From the NCBI GenBank assembly GCA_905147135.1, contig LR990041.1, positions 23,977,712 to 24,041,711 on the forward strand: DNA of 64,000 nucleotides, given 5' to 3'. The translations under genes and the position numbers were made by a program. Position 1 is the first letter of the stretch. Each line of letters opens with the position of its first letter. This DNA is from Blastobasis lacticolella (taxonomy: Eukaryota; Arthropoda; Insecta; Lepidoptera; Blastobasidae). The notes below the pieces were generated by a model that was not told the origin of the DNA, did no database searches, and saw only the letters and a program-made list of their open reading frames with translations. Positions 11,134 through 22,275 of this stretch are shown in pieces.

Positions 11134-12105
11134 TAGATCGACAACTTAACTGGTATATCGCCTGCGCGGTACGGGGGGCAGAATGAGTGACATCATGTGA
11201 CGTTTCGGGGCTGAGCGCGGGGCAGGGAGCTCAAGCGACGTTTCTCAGTGCGCCCGCGGACTCCGCACAGCGCGGTTGCTTGTTTTACAAGGGACGCTCG
11301 GAACAACGCACACAAGTTTAATTTGCCGAAGATAAATTCTTGTCTAAAAATATATCAGCAAAAATTTTTGCTGATTTATTTTTATACAAGCACAGGGGTT
11401 CCCAAAGTGAGCGCCGCGGTGCCCTGAGGCGCCGTAGAGAGGAAGGAGGGGTGCCGTTAGGCGCATCCATCTTCTCGTTTCAAAACTAAACTTAGATGTT
11501 CATTTTTTACAAATAGCTTTTCCTAGATACAAGATTCCTTTCAAGCACATCCCACACCACAATTGTGATGTCCACCTACCTGATAAGTGTAGGTTTCCTA
11601 AAGACTTCAATGGTCACGCCTCTCTCTAGCAAGATAGACCAACGACCTGGTCGCCGATACCTGGACGAAAGGTCGCGGTTACCAGCTAGATGCAGACATC
11701 ACAGGGCCTATGCCCAGCAGTGATGTGATGATGATGAAATATCTAAAATTAATAAATAATTCGACTAAGTCACGTTATCTTACAGAAATATATTACAAAC
11801 TTACTGCTCATTTCTTGACATAAATCTTTACTTTTTCTTGCACCAAATTCAAAAACTAGGTTTATTTTAACAATTTGCCATTGGCATACGTTAGGTTTCT
11901 CGTCTCGGGATATAATATATATCTTGGAACAAGTTCGGCATAAACTCGTGTGCTTTCTTTTTCCGAGTAACGTCATCAACTGACGTTTCGCGGAAGAAAA
12001 AGCCCACTGCCCCGCGCCCCGCACCCCGCGATCATCCACAAAAAATCACACACCCACCTACCTCACATACCGCAGGCGATACACCAGTTAAGTTGTCAAT
12101 CTATA
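11134..12105 (-). mobile_element. MITE with long terminal repeats, interrupted by other repeats
   Basis: The ends TAGATCGACAACTTAAC and its inverted form match the ends of the element at 44025-44555, and so does the interior ('cttccgcgaaacgtca', 'ccccgcgccccgc', 'tttgccgaagataaa'). This copy is in the opposite orientation and about 440 bp longer because other repeats were inserted into it (11390-11740). No transposase is encoded. Confidence 0.7.
11621..11737 (+). repeat. BovB/RTE LINE 3' end inserted in a MITE
   Basis: The stretch 'tagaccaacgacctggt...taccagctagatgcag...gcctatgcccagcagtg' with a TGATGATGATGA tail is the 3' end of the BovB-type family, as at 58745 and 29155. It lies inside the MITE and is therefore younger than it. 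Confidence 0.65.
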
Positions 12106-13188
12106 GTGCCCTGTATAGTTTATTTTGAAGTGTCATTTTTGATTAATTTGTTATGTGGTTATGGTTGACTTTTTCTAACGTGTGCCAGAACGATTGCTTC
12201 GAAATTTGTTATAATCTGACCGCAGTTGAGATCTGGTTCCAAGCTGCATTTGATAACGATGACAGTGAACAGACTATAAGATGAAGGATGGAGGAAAGTG
12301 TAAATCACCAAAGCATGTATGCATGATTTGCAAATAAATCATGCAAAGAAACTAGCACGAGAGCCAGAATTCGAGATGCAATGTTGAGTTTACGCACCGA
12401 ACACGACTAAGATTGTTGAAGTTTATGCACAAATTAATCTATTAATAATAATATAATGACTATCGATTAATAGATACAGATCTGGTTAACAGATGAGTAC
12501 ATAGTACCTTATTAATATAATAAATTGTTTTGACTATTGACTATAGCTTTAGAGCACTACATATTTGTAGAGAGCATATAGGTTCCATGAAACTACTCCA
12601 CACTTATCTGTAAACATAACCTTGCTCCATTAGTCGAGTCTCATTTCTGTGATCATGTACAAATTTTAATTGTACAATTAGGTGGGGCCTCTCGAGTACT
12701 GACCCTCGCGCGAGAGTCTTTGCACTTAAATTATCTTCCTTAGTCCTTCTAAGTTAACTTCACACTTCACTACAAGGCTCTGCTTGATCTCAACTGTGGT
12801 CAGAAAGCGTTTTTCAACAATTATAGTACAAAATGTCTAAATCGCGGACGGAGGTATAGGTACTTTAACATTCTACTATCTGGTTGTTGGGTATACAGTT
12901 CTGTCTTACCACTAAAGAGCTAACTGTATAGAATAGCACATATTTTACTTAGATTTCCCCATGATTAGCTAATAAGACCTTCTGAGCAACTCGAGCAACT
13001 GCACATCCTTAACATTTCTGGAATCGAAATAGACCAGCAATTATAAATAAAAAATAAAAATAATTATGTTAACTGATGATTAAAAAATAATTTAAACTTA
13101 CCTCTCGGATTAATGTGGAAAACAGTTCTGGCTTCCATTATTAGAAAATGTGAGTCATAGCAATTTATATTTATAACCTGAATAGGAT
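12106..13188. other. No recognisable feature
   Basis: I checked both strands for exons of the minus-strand gene at 13811-14416; candidate splice borders near 12950-13010 meet stops in all frames. A short palindrome (ctcgcgcgag) lies near 12707. Confidence 0.35.
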
Positions 13189-13331
13189 TTCCCTGGAGAG
13201 TACAACGGTTTTTACGGGGTCGGCAACGCGTGGGTGATGCCCCTGGTATTGCAAACGTCCATAGGCTGCAGTGACTACTTACCATCAGGCAGGCCGTAGG
13301 CCTGTTTGCCACCTTGGTTGTATAAAAATAT
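13189..13331 (+). repeat. CR1-like LINE 3' end
   Basis: This matches the 3' end of the LINE at 28245-29085: 'ggtttttacggggtcggcaacgc' through 'aaacgtccataggctgc' and 'gcctgtttgccacctt', ending in a TATAAAAATA tail. It is 5' truncated to about 140 bp. Confidence 0.75.
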
Positions 13332-13810
13332 ACCTTGAATCCTGTACGAATCAAATATCTCATAAATAACCGTATGTTTAAAAATTTGCGATAAGCACTT
13401 GAACAACTTTTTGTGTCTTATATTTTAGTACAATAATAAATTTTAAAATAACACGGAAGTAAACATTGCTTAGTACAATTAGTGCTATATATATATCTAG
13501 GTATAGTTAGGACTTGGTTGGCGTAGTATTATACTACTACGGTATATAATAGACCAATAAAATATATAGGAGGACGAGAAAATCATTATTCAGCACGATA
13601 TTGCAACGTGATCGCAAACAGTGATATTATATTTATATTAAGCCTGTCAAATTCAAACTCACACTCATTATGTAAACTGATTGTTATACCAAACAAAATA
13701 ATATATACAATTGTTTTTTTTCTGGAAATTGTACATTGCGCCGTTGTACATAACTGTGCAATAAGTTTAAATAAATGAATGAAATTATAAATTACATAAT
13801 GATTACTTAC
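13332..13810. other. No recognisable feature
   Basis: AT-rich DNA with a TATATATA run near 13485. It would be intron of the gene at 13811-14416. Confidence 0.35.
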
Positions 13811-14416
13811 CCTTATGTATATCATATACGTACGTCGTCCATTGCTCGATGTCGAGATCCCATCCATAAAGTCCTGTATTCATTGTATTTGTCTTATTGG
13901 GCTTTTTCTTACGAGTGCCCGTTTGCTTATCTAGGAAATTGATGTCTTTTAACTGCGTAAATAAATTGATTGTACAATTTGTGGTAAGCTTGGTCGTTGT
14001 GATTTTAGTACGCTTACGCGTCCTAGTTGTGATTCTAGAAGTCATAATTCTTGGAGTTGTTATTCTTGTTGTCGTAGGAGGTGGCGCTGTTGTAGTAATC
14101 CTAGTTGTCGTTGTTGTAAAGGTAATTGGCTCAAAAGATTGCTCGTAGTAGGTTGACATCGTCGTCGACACTGACGATGTTTCTGAACTTTTTATTTTAG
14201 CAGCGGTAGTCGTAGTTGGTGCTGCTGTTGGTGGTAGTGCTTCTTCGATGTATGAAGCTGAAGACGTCGATTTACTTTCTGATGGTAAATGAAATACTGG
14301 TGGTGGTCGGGCTTTCTCATCTGAAGATTCGGTACTTTCAATTTCTGTATCTGTAGAAGAAGATCCGGTAGAAAGAAATCGCCGTGTATTTTTGGGACGA
14401 CGAGCGTGTAGTGGGC
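13811..14416 (-). CDS. Thr-rich exon of an unrecognised gene
   Basis: On the minus strand, acceptor ttttttcccacag opens a frame of 202 codons without stop to donor ataagg|gtaagt; both borders are phase 1, length 606. The N-terminal third is Ser/Glu/Pro-rich, the middle is Thr-rich with runs such as FTTTTTRITTTAPPPTTTRI (potential O-glycosylation, mucin-like), then basic RTRKRTK, and the end reads GLYGWDLDIEQWTTYVYDIHKG. Thr-rich linkers of this kind occur in extracellular matrix, peritrophic and mucin-like proteins of insects, but no cysteine-rich binding domain is seen here. The remaining exons were not found, so the function is unknown. Confidence 0.6.
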
Positions 14417-14599
14417 CTGTGGGAAAAAATAAAATCTTTACTATTGTTATACATTTCTTGGTGTCATGTATAAAATTATAAACGTATCATGCCTCAGGCT
14501 TACTTATCCCCTATTTTACTTAATGATGACATATTCGTGATGGAATGTAGTCCAGGTCGTTTAAAACTTATTGGAAGCGGATGATTCTCTCGTCTCCTC

Positions 14600-15330
14600 G
14601 ACTCTTCAACCTCTATGTCGACAAGCTGGTTGAGGGTCTCAGTAGCACTGGAGTCGGATGTTCCATAGATGGAATAAACTGTAATAATATGCCGACGATA
14701 TGGTGCTGCTGAGTCCCTCCATTGGTGATATTAAAAGTTTCTGAGGAAATGTGAGGCTTACGCTGAGGTTCATAGGCTCAGGTACAATGCAAAGAAAAGT
14801 GATCTCCTTGTTTTTCAACCTAAAATGCAGAAAGTTGACACTGTTCCACCAGTATTCCTGAGTGGTGTGCAACTCAATAGAGTTACACAGTTTAAGTACC
14901 TGGGTCACTGGTCTCGGAAGACCTCAGGGATGATGCCGACATTGAGAGAGAGCGGAGGGCGTTGGCTGACCGGAGTAATATATTGGCTCGCAGGTTCGCA
15001 CGTTGCACGAAAGATGTAAAGATTACCCTATTTAAGGCTTATTGTCAATCCTTTTATACGTGCAACCTGTGAGTCTCATATTCTCGGGGGGCATACGACA
15101 CTCTCGGCGTACAGTACAAAAACATATTTATGATGCTGTTGGGGCTTCGGAGGCACTGTAGTGTATCGGGCATGTTTGCGGCAGCAAGGACGAATTGTTT
15201 TCACGCTATCATGCGAAAAAGGGTTGCGTCAATAGTGCAGCGTGTCCGGGGAAGCAATAACAGCCTCCTAAATATGTAGGCAAATAGACTAGACTGTTCC
15301 ATGATGCAATACTGGCTTAAACTCCATGTT
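14600..15330 (+). pseudogene. Decayed RT of the same LINE family as 4089-6672
   Basis: Broken frames spell GLSSTGVGCSIDG, KYLGH, ERRALADRSNILARRFARCT, VKITLFKAYCQSFYTCNL and CSVSGMFAAA, in the same order as in the RT at 5700-6400. Many frameshifts and stops mark an old copy. Confidence 0.7.
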
Positions 15331-15392
15331 ACATCTGGGACTTGATTTTTTATTAATAATATATTTACCATTTTGACATTTTATTAATAATA

Positions 15393-16040
15393 ACCCCGCC
15401 GCAGTATCTCCACGTTGTCGTCGTGGCAGGGCTCAAGTAAACCCATGACCCTTAAAGCTATGCCGGTAGAGCCACTCATGCTGGACAGGTCTAAGGCGAG
15501 GATCCAGACTAAGAGAGATACACCCTAAGCCAAGGTGAAACAGCCGACGGCTGCGTGACTAGGAGGGAGCCAAGCCTTTAGTATGCGGACTATGGGTACC
15601 GGGGGCACCCAGTTTCAATTACCCCTGCCACGGTGAACGCAGGGCTCTGCCGTGGTTGACCGTGTAGTCCCTAGCCACTCGTGGGAACAAAAATGTATGA
15701 TTACTTGTTCGAAAACTTTTAAAAACTTTATCCAAGCCTGCGTGCCTGTTATTAGAAACGTAACCTTTTTGGTTTCACCAGCAACTTCTTCAAGGTCGCG
15801 ATTTTCGCCTACGTCCCCGTCTTCAAGCGTGCAATTTGCAGCTAAAACATATGACCAACTGACTGACACTGTCTTAAGTAAAGCAAGTACTCCGGCCGAG
15901 AATGTTTCGCAGGGGGAAAGTGCCACCAAACCTGCGACCACCAAAGCTGGGAAACCAAGAATACGCATGAAATGGAGTAAAGAGCTTAACATATTTATCA
16001 TGCGTACATATTACTATATTACAAAGTTAGAAACTGAAAG
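15393..16040 (+). pseudogene. 5' fragment of another LINE, possibly R4/Dong-like
   Basis: A GC-rich leader (15393-15650) follows a run of TAA repeats. A 146-codon frame from 15652 contains KPRIRMKWSKELNIFIMRTYYYITKLE, split here as KPRIRMKWSKELN and IFIMRTYYYITKLE, a segment I associate with N-termini of some insect LINE proteins. Dong elements are known to insert in TAA repeats, hence the guess. The fragment is cut off by the CR1-like tail at 16050. Confidence 0.35.
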
Positions 16041-16049
16041 AACAATTTT

Positions 16050-17189
16050 TTTTATACCACTATTGTGGCAAACAAGCTTACGGCCTGCCTGATGGTAAGC
16101 AGTAACCGCAGCCTATGGACGTTTGCAATACCAGGGGCATCACCCACGCGTTGCCGACCCCGTAAAAACCTTTTAACCCCTTTCTTGAAGAACTCCATGT
16201 TGTACTCTCCAGGGAAAACTTCCAAACAACCTTCCAAATGACTGCGAAACTGGACATCACTGGAAATATTGACTAGGATACTATGTATGTATACCTAGGA
16301 TATGTATGCTCTTACATGTGGCAAGCGGTGTATACTGGAACTGAGGAGCTACAATGAATGGAGGGTTGATTTAGTCGTCCCTAATCAGAGATTCTAGATA
16401 AAGTACTCTCGATTTTAGACACAAGTATTTCGCGACTTTTCTCCACTATGGCAAGAGGGATATTGGCACGACCCGAATAAAAGGCCAGTACTGTCGACAG
16501 CATATCATTGATATGAATGAGGAACAGAGTTGGAAACAGCACCGAGCCTTGAGCTTGGAACACCAGCGTTAATGTCCAAGCTATTGGAGCAACAGCTGTC
16601 AACCACGGTTTTGATGCATCGGCTGGACAAAAAGCTAGTTACCCACTTGCACAATCCCTCGGGAAGCCCATATGATGGTAACTTCGAAAGAAGACCCCTA
16701 TGCCAGACCCGATCGAACGCCTTTGCCATATAGAGGCCAACAGCCAGTACCTTGACTCTCAACAGCTAAAGCCCAACGGTGTGTTAGATACACTAGAAGA
16801 TCACCCGTTGAGCGACAATGTCGGAAACCATATTGACGGTCGCTCAAGAGATTGTGTTCTTCTAGGTAACTAAGGAGCTGTGCGTTTATTACTCGCTCCA
16901 TCACCTTAGAGGGAAGGGAGGTTATAGCGATGGGTTTGATCTGTCGCCCTTTTTGGGCACAGGGTGCACGTGGGCAGTCTTCCATGAAGACGGGACTATT
17001 CCTGTGGAGTATGAAAGTGTAAAGAGGCGCGTTAGTACCGGACGCAATTCGGGTGCACACACATTAAGCACCACCGCCGGAATACTATCAGGCCCACTCG
17101 ACTTTCGAACATCTAGAGAGAGCAGAGCCCGCCGTACCTTTCGCTGTGAAATGCGGGTCGGCGCCTCCGTCATTCAGGGTCGAGTTTGA
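16050..17189 (-). pseudogene. CR1-like LINE remnant (RT core plus 3' end)
   Basis: Minus-strand frames spell RTLLSLDVRKSSGPDSIPA-like text (the sequence has RALLSLDVRKSSGPD), then HVHPVPKKGDRSN, QYGFRHCRSTGD, KAFDRVWHRGLLSKL, a degraded QGSVLFPTLFLIHIND, and at 16050-16235 the family 3' end (FLRGRQRVGDAPGIANVHRL). Several frameshifts and a missing stretch around 16240-16380 show decay. It is the same family as 27455-27830 and 28245-29085. Confidence 0.7.
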
Positions 17190-17219
17190 GGCCCAATAAA
17201 TTGGCTTTCTCTGTTGCAC

Positions 17220-17529
17220 TGTAGTGTGGCCTCCCCTCACCCCGCATTAGTACATATAAGTTCGGCAGGTATTGTAAGTAGAGCGATTCAATAGCATTCA
17301 TTATACAACTTTATCCCATCCGTTGCGTATTATTTCGCCACACATCGCATGGCGACACTGCCAGTGCTGCCTTGCGGCAGTGCTGTGTAGCCGGTACAAA
17401 TTATGATTTACTAGAATAAAATTACGCAAATAAGAAGTAAAGAAAATTGACAAAATAGTGAAAGTGGTGAAAATGGACTAAATAAGTTAAATAGAAAATT
17501 ATAACTATGAACAATAAAATACATATACA
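17220..17529 (+). mobile_element. Candidate LTR followed by primer-binding site
   Basis: The block starts TGTAGTGTGG and ends ATATACA (TG...CA), is richer in GC than its flanks and contains AATAAA near its 3' end. Four bases after it lies TGGCGCC, the core of a tRNA primer-binding site used by many LTR retrotransposons. No second LTR or gag/pol frame follows before the LINE at 18.4 kb, so this would be a truncated element. Confidence 0.3.
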
Positions 17530-17539
17530 ATTTGGCGCC

Positions 17540-18420
17540 TAGTAAATGAAATACCTAGATGTGAAAAAAATATAATATTTGGAAGATTAATTTGGAAAGT
17601 AAAAACAAGAAATATTTTTATACAATGAAAAAATGTAGAGAAGAGTAAATGTAATAATTTGAATGAATTAATGTACAGCTGCCGGGAGTCGAACGTGTCC
17701 AGGAGACGGAGCCCGCAGTTAAGAAATACGGAAGTTGGAGAGAGAATCGAGGTACTTGAAGAAAAAAAAATTGAATGATTTAGTTAAAATGGGTAAATAG
17801 ATTTTACTTAACGTAACGAGCAGTAATTATGCTGTGTAAAGGCATGTCGCATGTTGACAATATTTTCTAATTGTTAATTTCTTAATGAAAAGGTAAGTGA
17901 CATACACACACTAGGTACTTATATATTGCGCTATGTAATTTAGTAGAGTTCAAATAAATACATTGATTTAAATAATTGTGCACTATACAGAGCTGTAACA
18001 AGTTTCAAAATTTTTTTTAACATTTGACTACTTTACGTCCTTCAGGCATACTATTTTTGACACAAGTCTTTCGTTTTGCTTTAGAAAGCAAGAATGTGAA
18101 GGAAAGTTACTAGAAAGCCAGTAAATAACATGAGCATCTCTTTGATTCTTATACCCCACTTAATAAAAAGTGTTTTTATCAACACTTAAAACATTTGCAA
18201 CGTACAAATTATTTCACTACTTATAAATATCTCAAAATAACTCTTGCGTATTGCCATTACATACACTAATGGAAATTAAGTTCCTCCTTTGTTCTTGATC
18301 GCATTCAATGCATTTCATTATCTAGGTCACTCATAATTATAATTTCATTAAAAGATGCTCAAAGCGTACTTAGAAACACATGTCGTGTTGCGAATCATAG
18401 AAGTGTCATGTCATAAGCAT
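17540..18420. other. No gene; possible leader of the LTR element
   Basis: A-rich, non-coding. It may be internal leader of the LTR element at 17220, cut off by the LINE that follows. No gag, protease or RT motif is visible. Confidence 0.3.
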
Positions 18421-18424
18421 TCCA

Positions 18425-20640
18425 TCAAGCGATGCAGAACTGTATTGTAATGAGCGTATACAGACCTCCGGCTTCATCATTTGATTTGTTCGAGAAAATT
18501 ATGGATGAAGCCCTTATTAAAGTTAGCAATTGTAATAAAAATATTGTTGTTTGTGGAGATTTTAATATAGATTTATTAGACGTTTCTTGTAAATATACTG
18601 GTAGGCTAATATAATTATTTAAGTGTCATAATTTAATCAACTTATTTTTAGAGCCTACTAGAACAACAAGTACTACATCAACTTGTCTAGACAACATTTT
18701 TTGTGATATCCAGGCATGTAGCCAGTCTGTAATAAACAAATTACAATCCGATCATTGTGGTCAATTAGCTGTGTTTAATGTTAATATGAGGAAAGAAACA
18801 AAAAATACTATTAAATTTGTACCAATTAACAACAACCGTCTAAACAGTTTTAGAAATAACATTATAGAGAAATCATCTAATTTAAAGTATTTTGATGATT
18901 TCAAATGAATATTATAATTCAGTTTTACACATGACAAAAACTGAAAGTAATAGTACATTCAAACCAAAGGTGAAGGCAGTAAACAGCAAACTTATGTTTA
19001 GCGATTGGGCGACAGCAGGAATACATAAGAGTAGAAATAAATTATATGAGCTCTATGCAGAACGGGCGTATAATAATAGCGTAGAATTTGCTGAGTATGT
19101 TAAACATTATTCCAAGTTATTTAAACGCGTTTGTGCTACAGCTAAATCGAATTTCGTTAAACACAAACTAAAAAATAGCACAGATGTAGTAAAATCCACA
19201 TGGCAGATAATAAATAGTGAAACTGGAAAAGTAACAAATCGCGATACAGTAGAGTTTAAAGATAAATGATAATGTTGTTACCAAAAACTCGGAAGTTGCG
19301 GAGGCATTCAATAATTTTTTTACAGACATTCCAGTGTCAACTACGAAATCCTTAAATTCGTCTCCTGCTCTCGCTGAATCCTTGTTAAAACAAAATGTAC
19401 CCGAGAGTGTCATCGATTTTAAGTTCGAGCATGCAACACCTCAAGATATAGTTAAGGCTTTTAAAACTATAAAAATGAAAGCAACTGCCAAAATTGATGG
19501 TATGTCAGCAAAAATTATTGCTGTCCACTTAGCGAATATATTTAATAATTGTGTTGATAATGGTGAATTTCCTGACCTGATGAAGCACAGTAAAGTTATT
19601 CCATTGTTGAAAAATGGTAATACAACGGATCCTACAAATTTTAGACAAGTTTCAATATTACCGGCTCTAAGTAAAATATTTGAGAAAATCATATTAAATC
19701 AACTAAAAGCTCATTTTTATGGAGGTAACCTATTGCATCATAAACAATTCGGTTTTACTCGCGGTCGTTCAACAGCTGATGCTTGAACTGAACTTATTAA
19801 ACATATCTTTGGGGCCTGGGAGGAATCACGTGATGCCTTAGGGGTTTTCTGTAATTTATCCAAAGCCTTTGATTGCGTTAATCATGATATTTTGGTCAGG
19901 AAATTACAACATTATGGAATAAAGGACTTGGCCCTAAACTTGCTAAATTCATACTTGAGTCATAGAATTCAAAAAGTTGATGTAAACGGAGAGAGATCTA
20001 TGGGGTCTGTTGTCTCTTTGGGTGTCCCCCAGGGATCTATTTTAGGGCCGTTTTTGTTTCTTGTTTATGTAAATGACTTACCGTACTTTGTAAAAGATAC
20101 CCATGAAATTGTCTTGTTCGCGGACGATACATCTTTAGTGTTTAAAGTAAAAAGACAACAATTAACATATGAAGACGTGAACAAGGCTATTGCAGAAGTG
20201 GTAAACTGGTTACGGTTAATAATTTATTACTGAATGGCAAGAACACAAAATGTTTAAAATTCTCTTTGCCAAATGTTAGATCAGTGCCCACTAATGTACA
20301 AATAAAAGGCGGAAATTTGAATCTTGTTGATTCTATAGTATTTTTAGGCTTTAATCTGGATAACAAATTGCAATGGGGTCCTCACATTGATAAATTAGCG
20401 AAAAGGCTAAGTTCTGCAGTATATGCTGTAAAGAAGATACGGGATATTTCTGACGAGGCTACAGCAAGGTTAGTTTACTTTAGTTATTTCCACAGTATTA
20501 TGGCCTATGGCATACTGCTGTGGGGACACGCTGCCGACTGGCACAATGTATTTGTATTGCAGAAGAGGGCTATTCGCGCGATTTATCAATTGAGACCTAG
20601 TACTAGTACTAAGAGATAAATTCAGGAATATTGATATAAT
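18425..20640 (+). pseudogene. LINE ORF2: endonuclease end and RT, broken
   Basis: Endonuclease motifs VCGDFNIDLL and LQSDHCGQLA are followed by the linker and RT: FRQVSILPALSKIFEK, KQFGFTRGRSTADA, SKAFDCVNHDILV, GVPQGSILGPFLF, LFADDTSLVF, FLGFNLDNKLQWG and YGILLWGHAADW. The frame is broken many times, for example a stop at about 19784 after STADA, where the second copy reads on. The C-terminal part continues after the LTR at 21150-21420. Confidence 0.75.
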
Positions 20641-20661
20641 GACAATGCCGTCACATATATA

Positions 20662-21149
20662 TGACGGATCACGGTCAATAGTATGGACTCATGTGGTCAA
20701 TAGTACGGACTCATGACGATGAAAACGGAAGTGGGAGTGCGCCCTCTGGTGGGGCGTGCTGACAGAGTCTCGACGGCACGACTCGGGCCGAGTGGCGGCC
20801 ATTCTTGGCGCGACCGCCGCCGAGGAGTGACGCGTCTTGAAACTGTCTCCACATTTCGTTTGTTTACGTTTGAAGTTCGTTTATAGAAAGTGTTATTTAC
20901 GTTTAAAAATAAAGTAATTTTAAAATCACCTTTGAAATAAGAAAGTAAATTACCTCAACTGCCTACATTTGTAATACCGCTCTGAATTCTAGTGAAATTA
21001 TAAGTGATGTGCAAAAATGAAATGGAATAAATACAGTGGAGTAAATGTGAACCTTTTCTTTAATTTATCTGGACGAATACGACCTAATACTGATATCACC
21101 ACCCTGATGACAATGATCCTGATACACCCCTTTCCTTCACGCGACGACA
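20662..21149. mobile_element. Probable solo LTR inserted in LINE copy 1
   Basis: Compared with LINE copy 2, copy 1 has 488 extra bases here. They start TGACGGATC, end GCGACGACA (TG...CA) and sit in an alternating TA stretch, so a 4-bp TATA duplication is possible but cannot be proved. The inside is non-coding and has an AATAAA near 20907. This is what a solo LTR left by recombination would look like. Confidence 0.5.
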
Positions 21150-21632
21150 TATATATATATATGTTCATAAAAATTTACACTTATTTAAGAAGAATAGTGA
21201 TGTTCATAATATTAATACGAGAAATAAAGATAAGCTTGTTGCTGGTGCTTGTCGTCTAGCCAAAGTCCACAAATCATTTATGGGTCAATGTGTACGCTTT
21301 TATAATAAGGTTCTAACAGATATTCAGAATTTACCATTGAATAAATTTAAAGTCGCTATAAAAAACAAATTATGTCAAAAAAGTTATTATAGTATATCTG
21401 AATATGTAAATGACAAAAAACCATGGGACTGAACTGCTGTTCTATACAGGTATTTACTTTTAAGATAGTATATAGGACAAATAATGTATTAGTACATAAG
21501 ACATGTTTAAAAAATAAAGAATTAACGTAGGCTCTGTGGGTTTCTTGCCGTTTCTTTTCCCCACGGAGAACCACCTTGGAAGCGGCGTTAATTTTCCTTC
21601 CTCTCCCACACATGGTGTCTCCTGTCTGCGCT

Positions 21633-21865
21633 AGGGTAGGAGTAGGGTAGTAGTTAGAGTAGGGGTAGGGTAGGGTAGGGTTGGAGTAAGATAGAGGTAA
21701 GGTAGTATAGGGTTGGGTAGGGGTAAGATAGTGGTAGGGTCGGGGTAAGATAGTGGTAGGGTAGGGGTAATGTAGTGGTAGGGTAGGGTTAAGGCAATGG
21801 TAGGATAGGGTAGGGGTAAGGTAGCGATAGGGAAGGGATAGGATAGAGTAGGGTGGTAGCGACTA
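21633..21865 (+). repeat. G-rich minisatellite in LINE 3' UTR
   Basis: Repeats of GGGTAGGGGTA and close variants fill about 230 bp of the 3' UTR. On the sense RNA the G-runs (e.g. GGGTAGGGTAGGGTTGG) could fold as G-quadruplexes. The same array is present in copy 2 at 23665-23835, so it belongs to the family. Confidence 0.8.
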
Positions 21866-22275
21866 CCTACCACATACAGCATGTGTGATGCACGCTCACT
21901 TAAAAGTCTGTCTGGCGGTGGCGTGGGGGCCGGGTCGCTCTTTTCCCTCAAATATGGTTGAATTGGACGATGGCTGGGCCCTGCGTTATACTCGTGAACG
22001 GGTGCTGCCTTGGTGGACTTACTCTTGCTGTAGTTTTAGGTGGTTTTTTCTTAATTATACTAGACATACCTATATAATATAATATAGCGTTCCGGCTCTG
22101 CCTGGCATTGTCGAGCACGGTTCGGTTGGCGAGGGATACGTTTATCTACGGTCATAGGGCGGTCAGCGTGTCACTGTGTGTTTCCTTCCTACTTTCCTAT
22201 CCCCCTCCTTTTTGACGATTGAAAGAGATATTTATTGTCCTAATCAATAAATAAATTTTGAATTTTGAATTTTGA

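Larger units (their letters stand above)
18425..22275 (+). mobile_element. LINE copy 1 (endonuclease to 3' tail), decayed
   Basis: The order is endonuclease end, RT, a probable solo LTR (20662-21149), the C-terminal domain, then a 3' UTR with a G-rich minisatellite and an end of TTTTGAA repeats (22255-22275). It is the same family as 23245-26195 on the other strand; the two point at each other with their 3' ends, about 970 bp apart. The 5' end is truncated within the endonuclease. Confidence 0.8.

Noticed and set aside
15615..16001. 128-codon minus-strand frame at 15.6-16.0 kb
   Set aside because: The plus-strand reading has LINE-like sequence; the minus one shows no motif.
21633..21865. Interstitial telomere sequence
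   Set aside because: The insect telomere unit is TTAGG; here the unit is GGGTA/GGGGTA, irregular, and located in the 3' UTR of a LINE in both copies.
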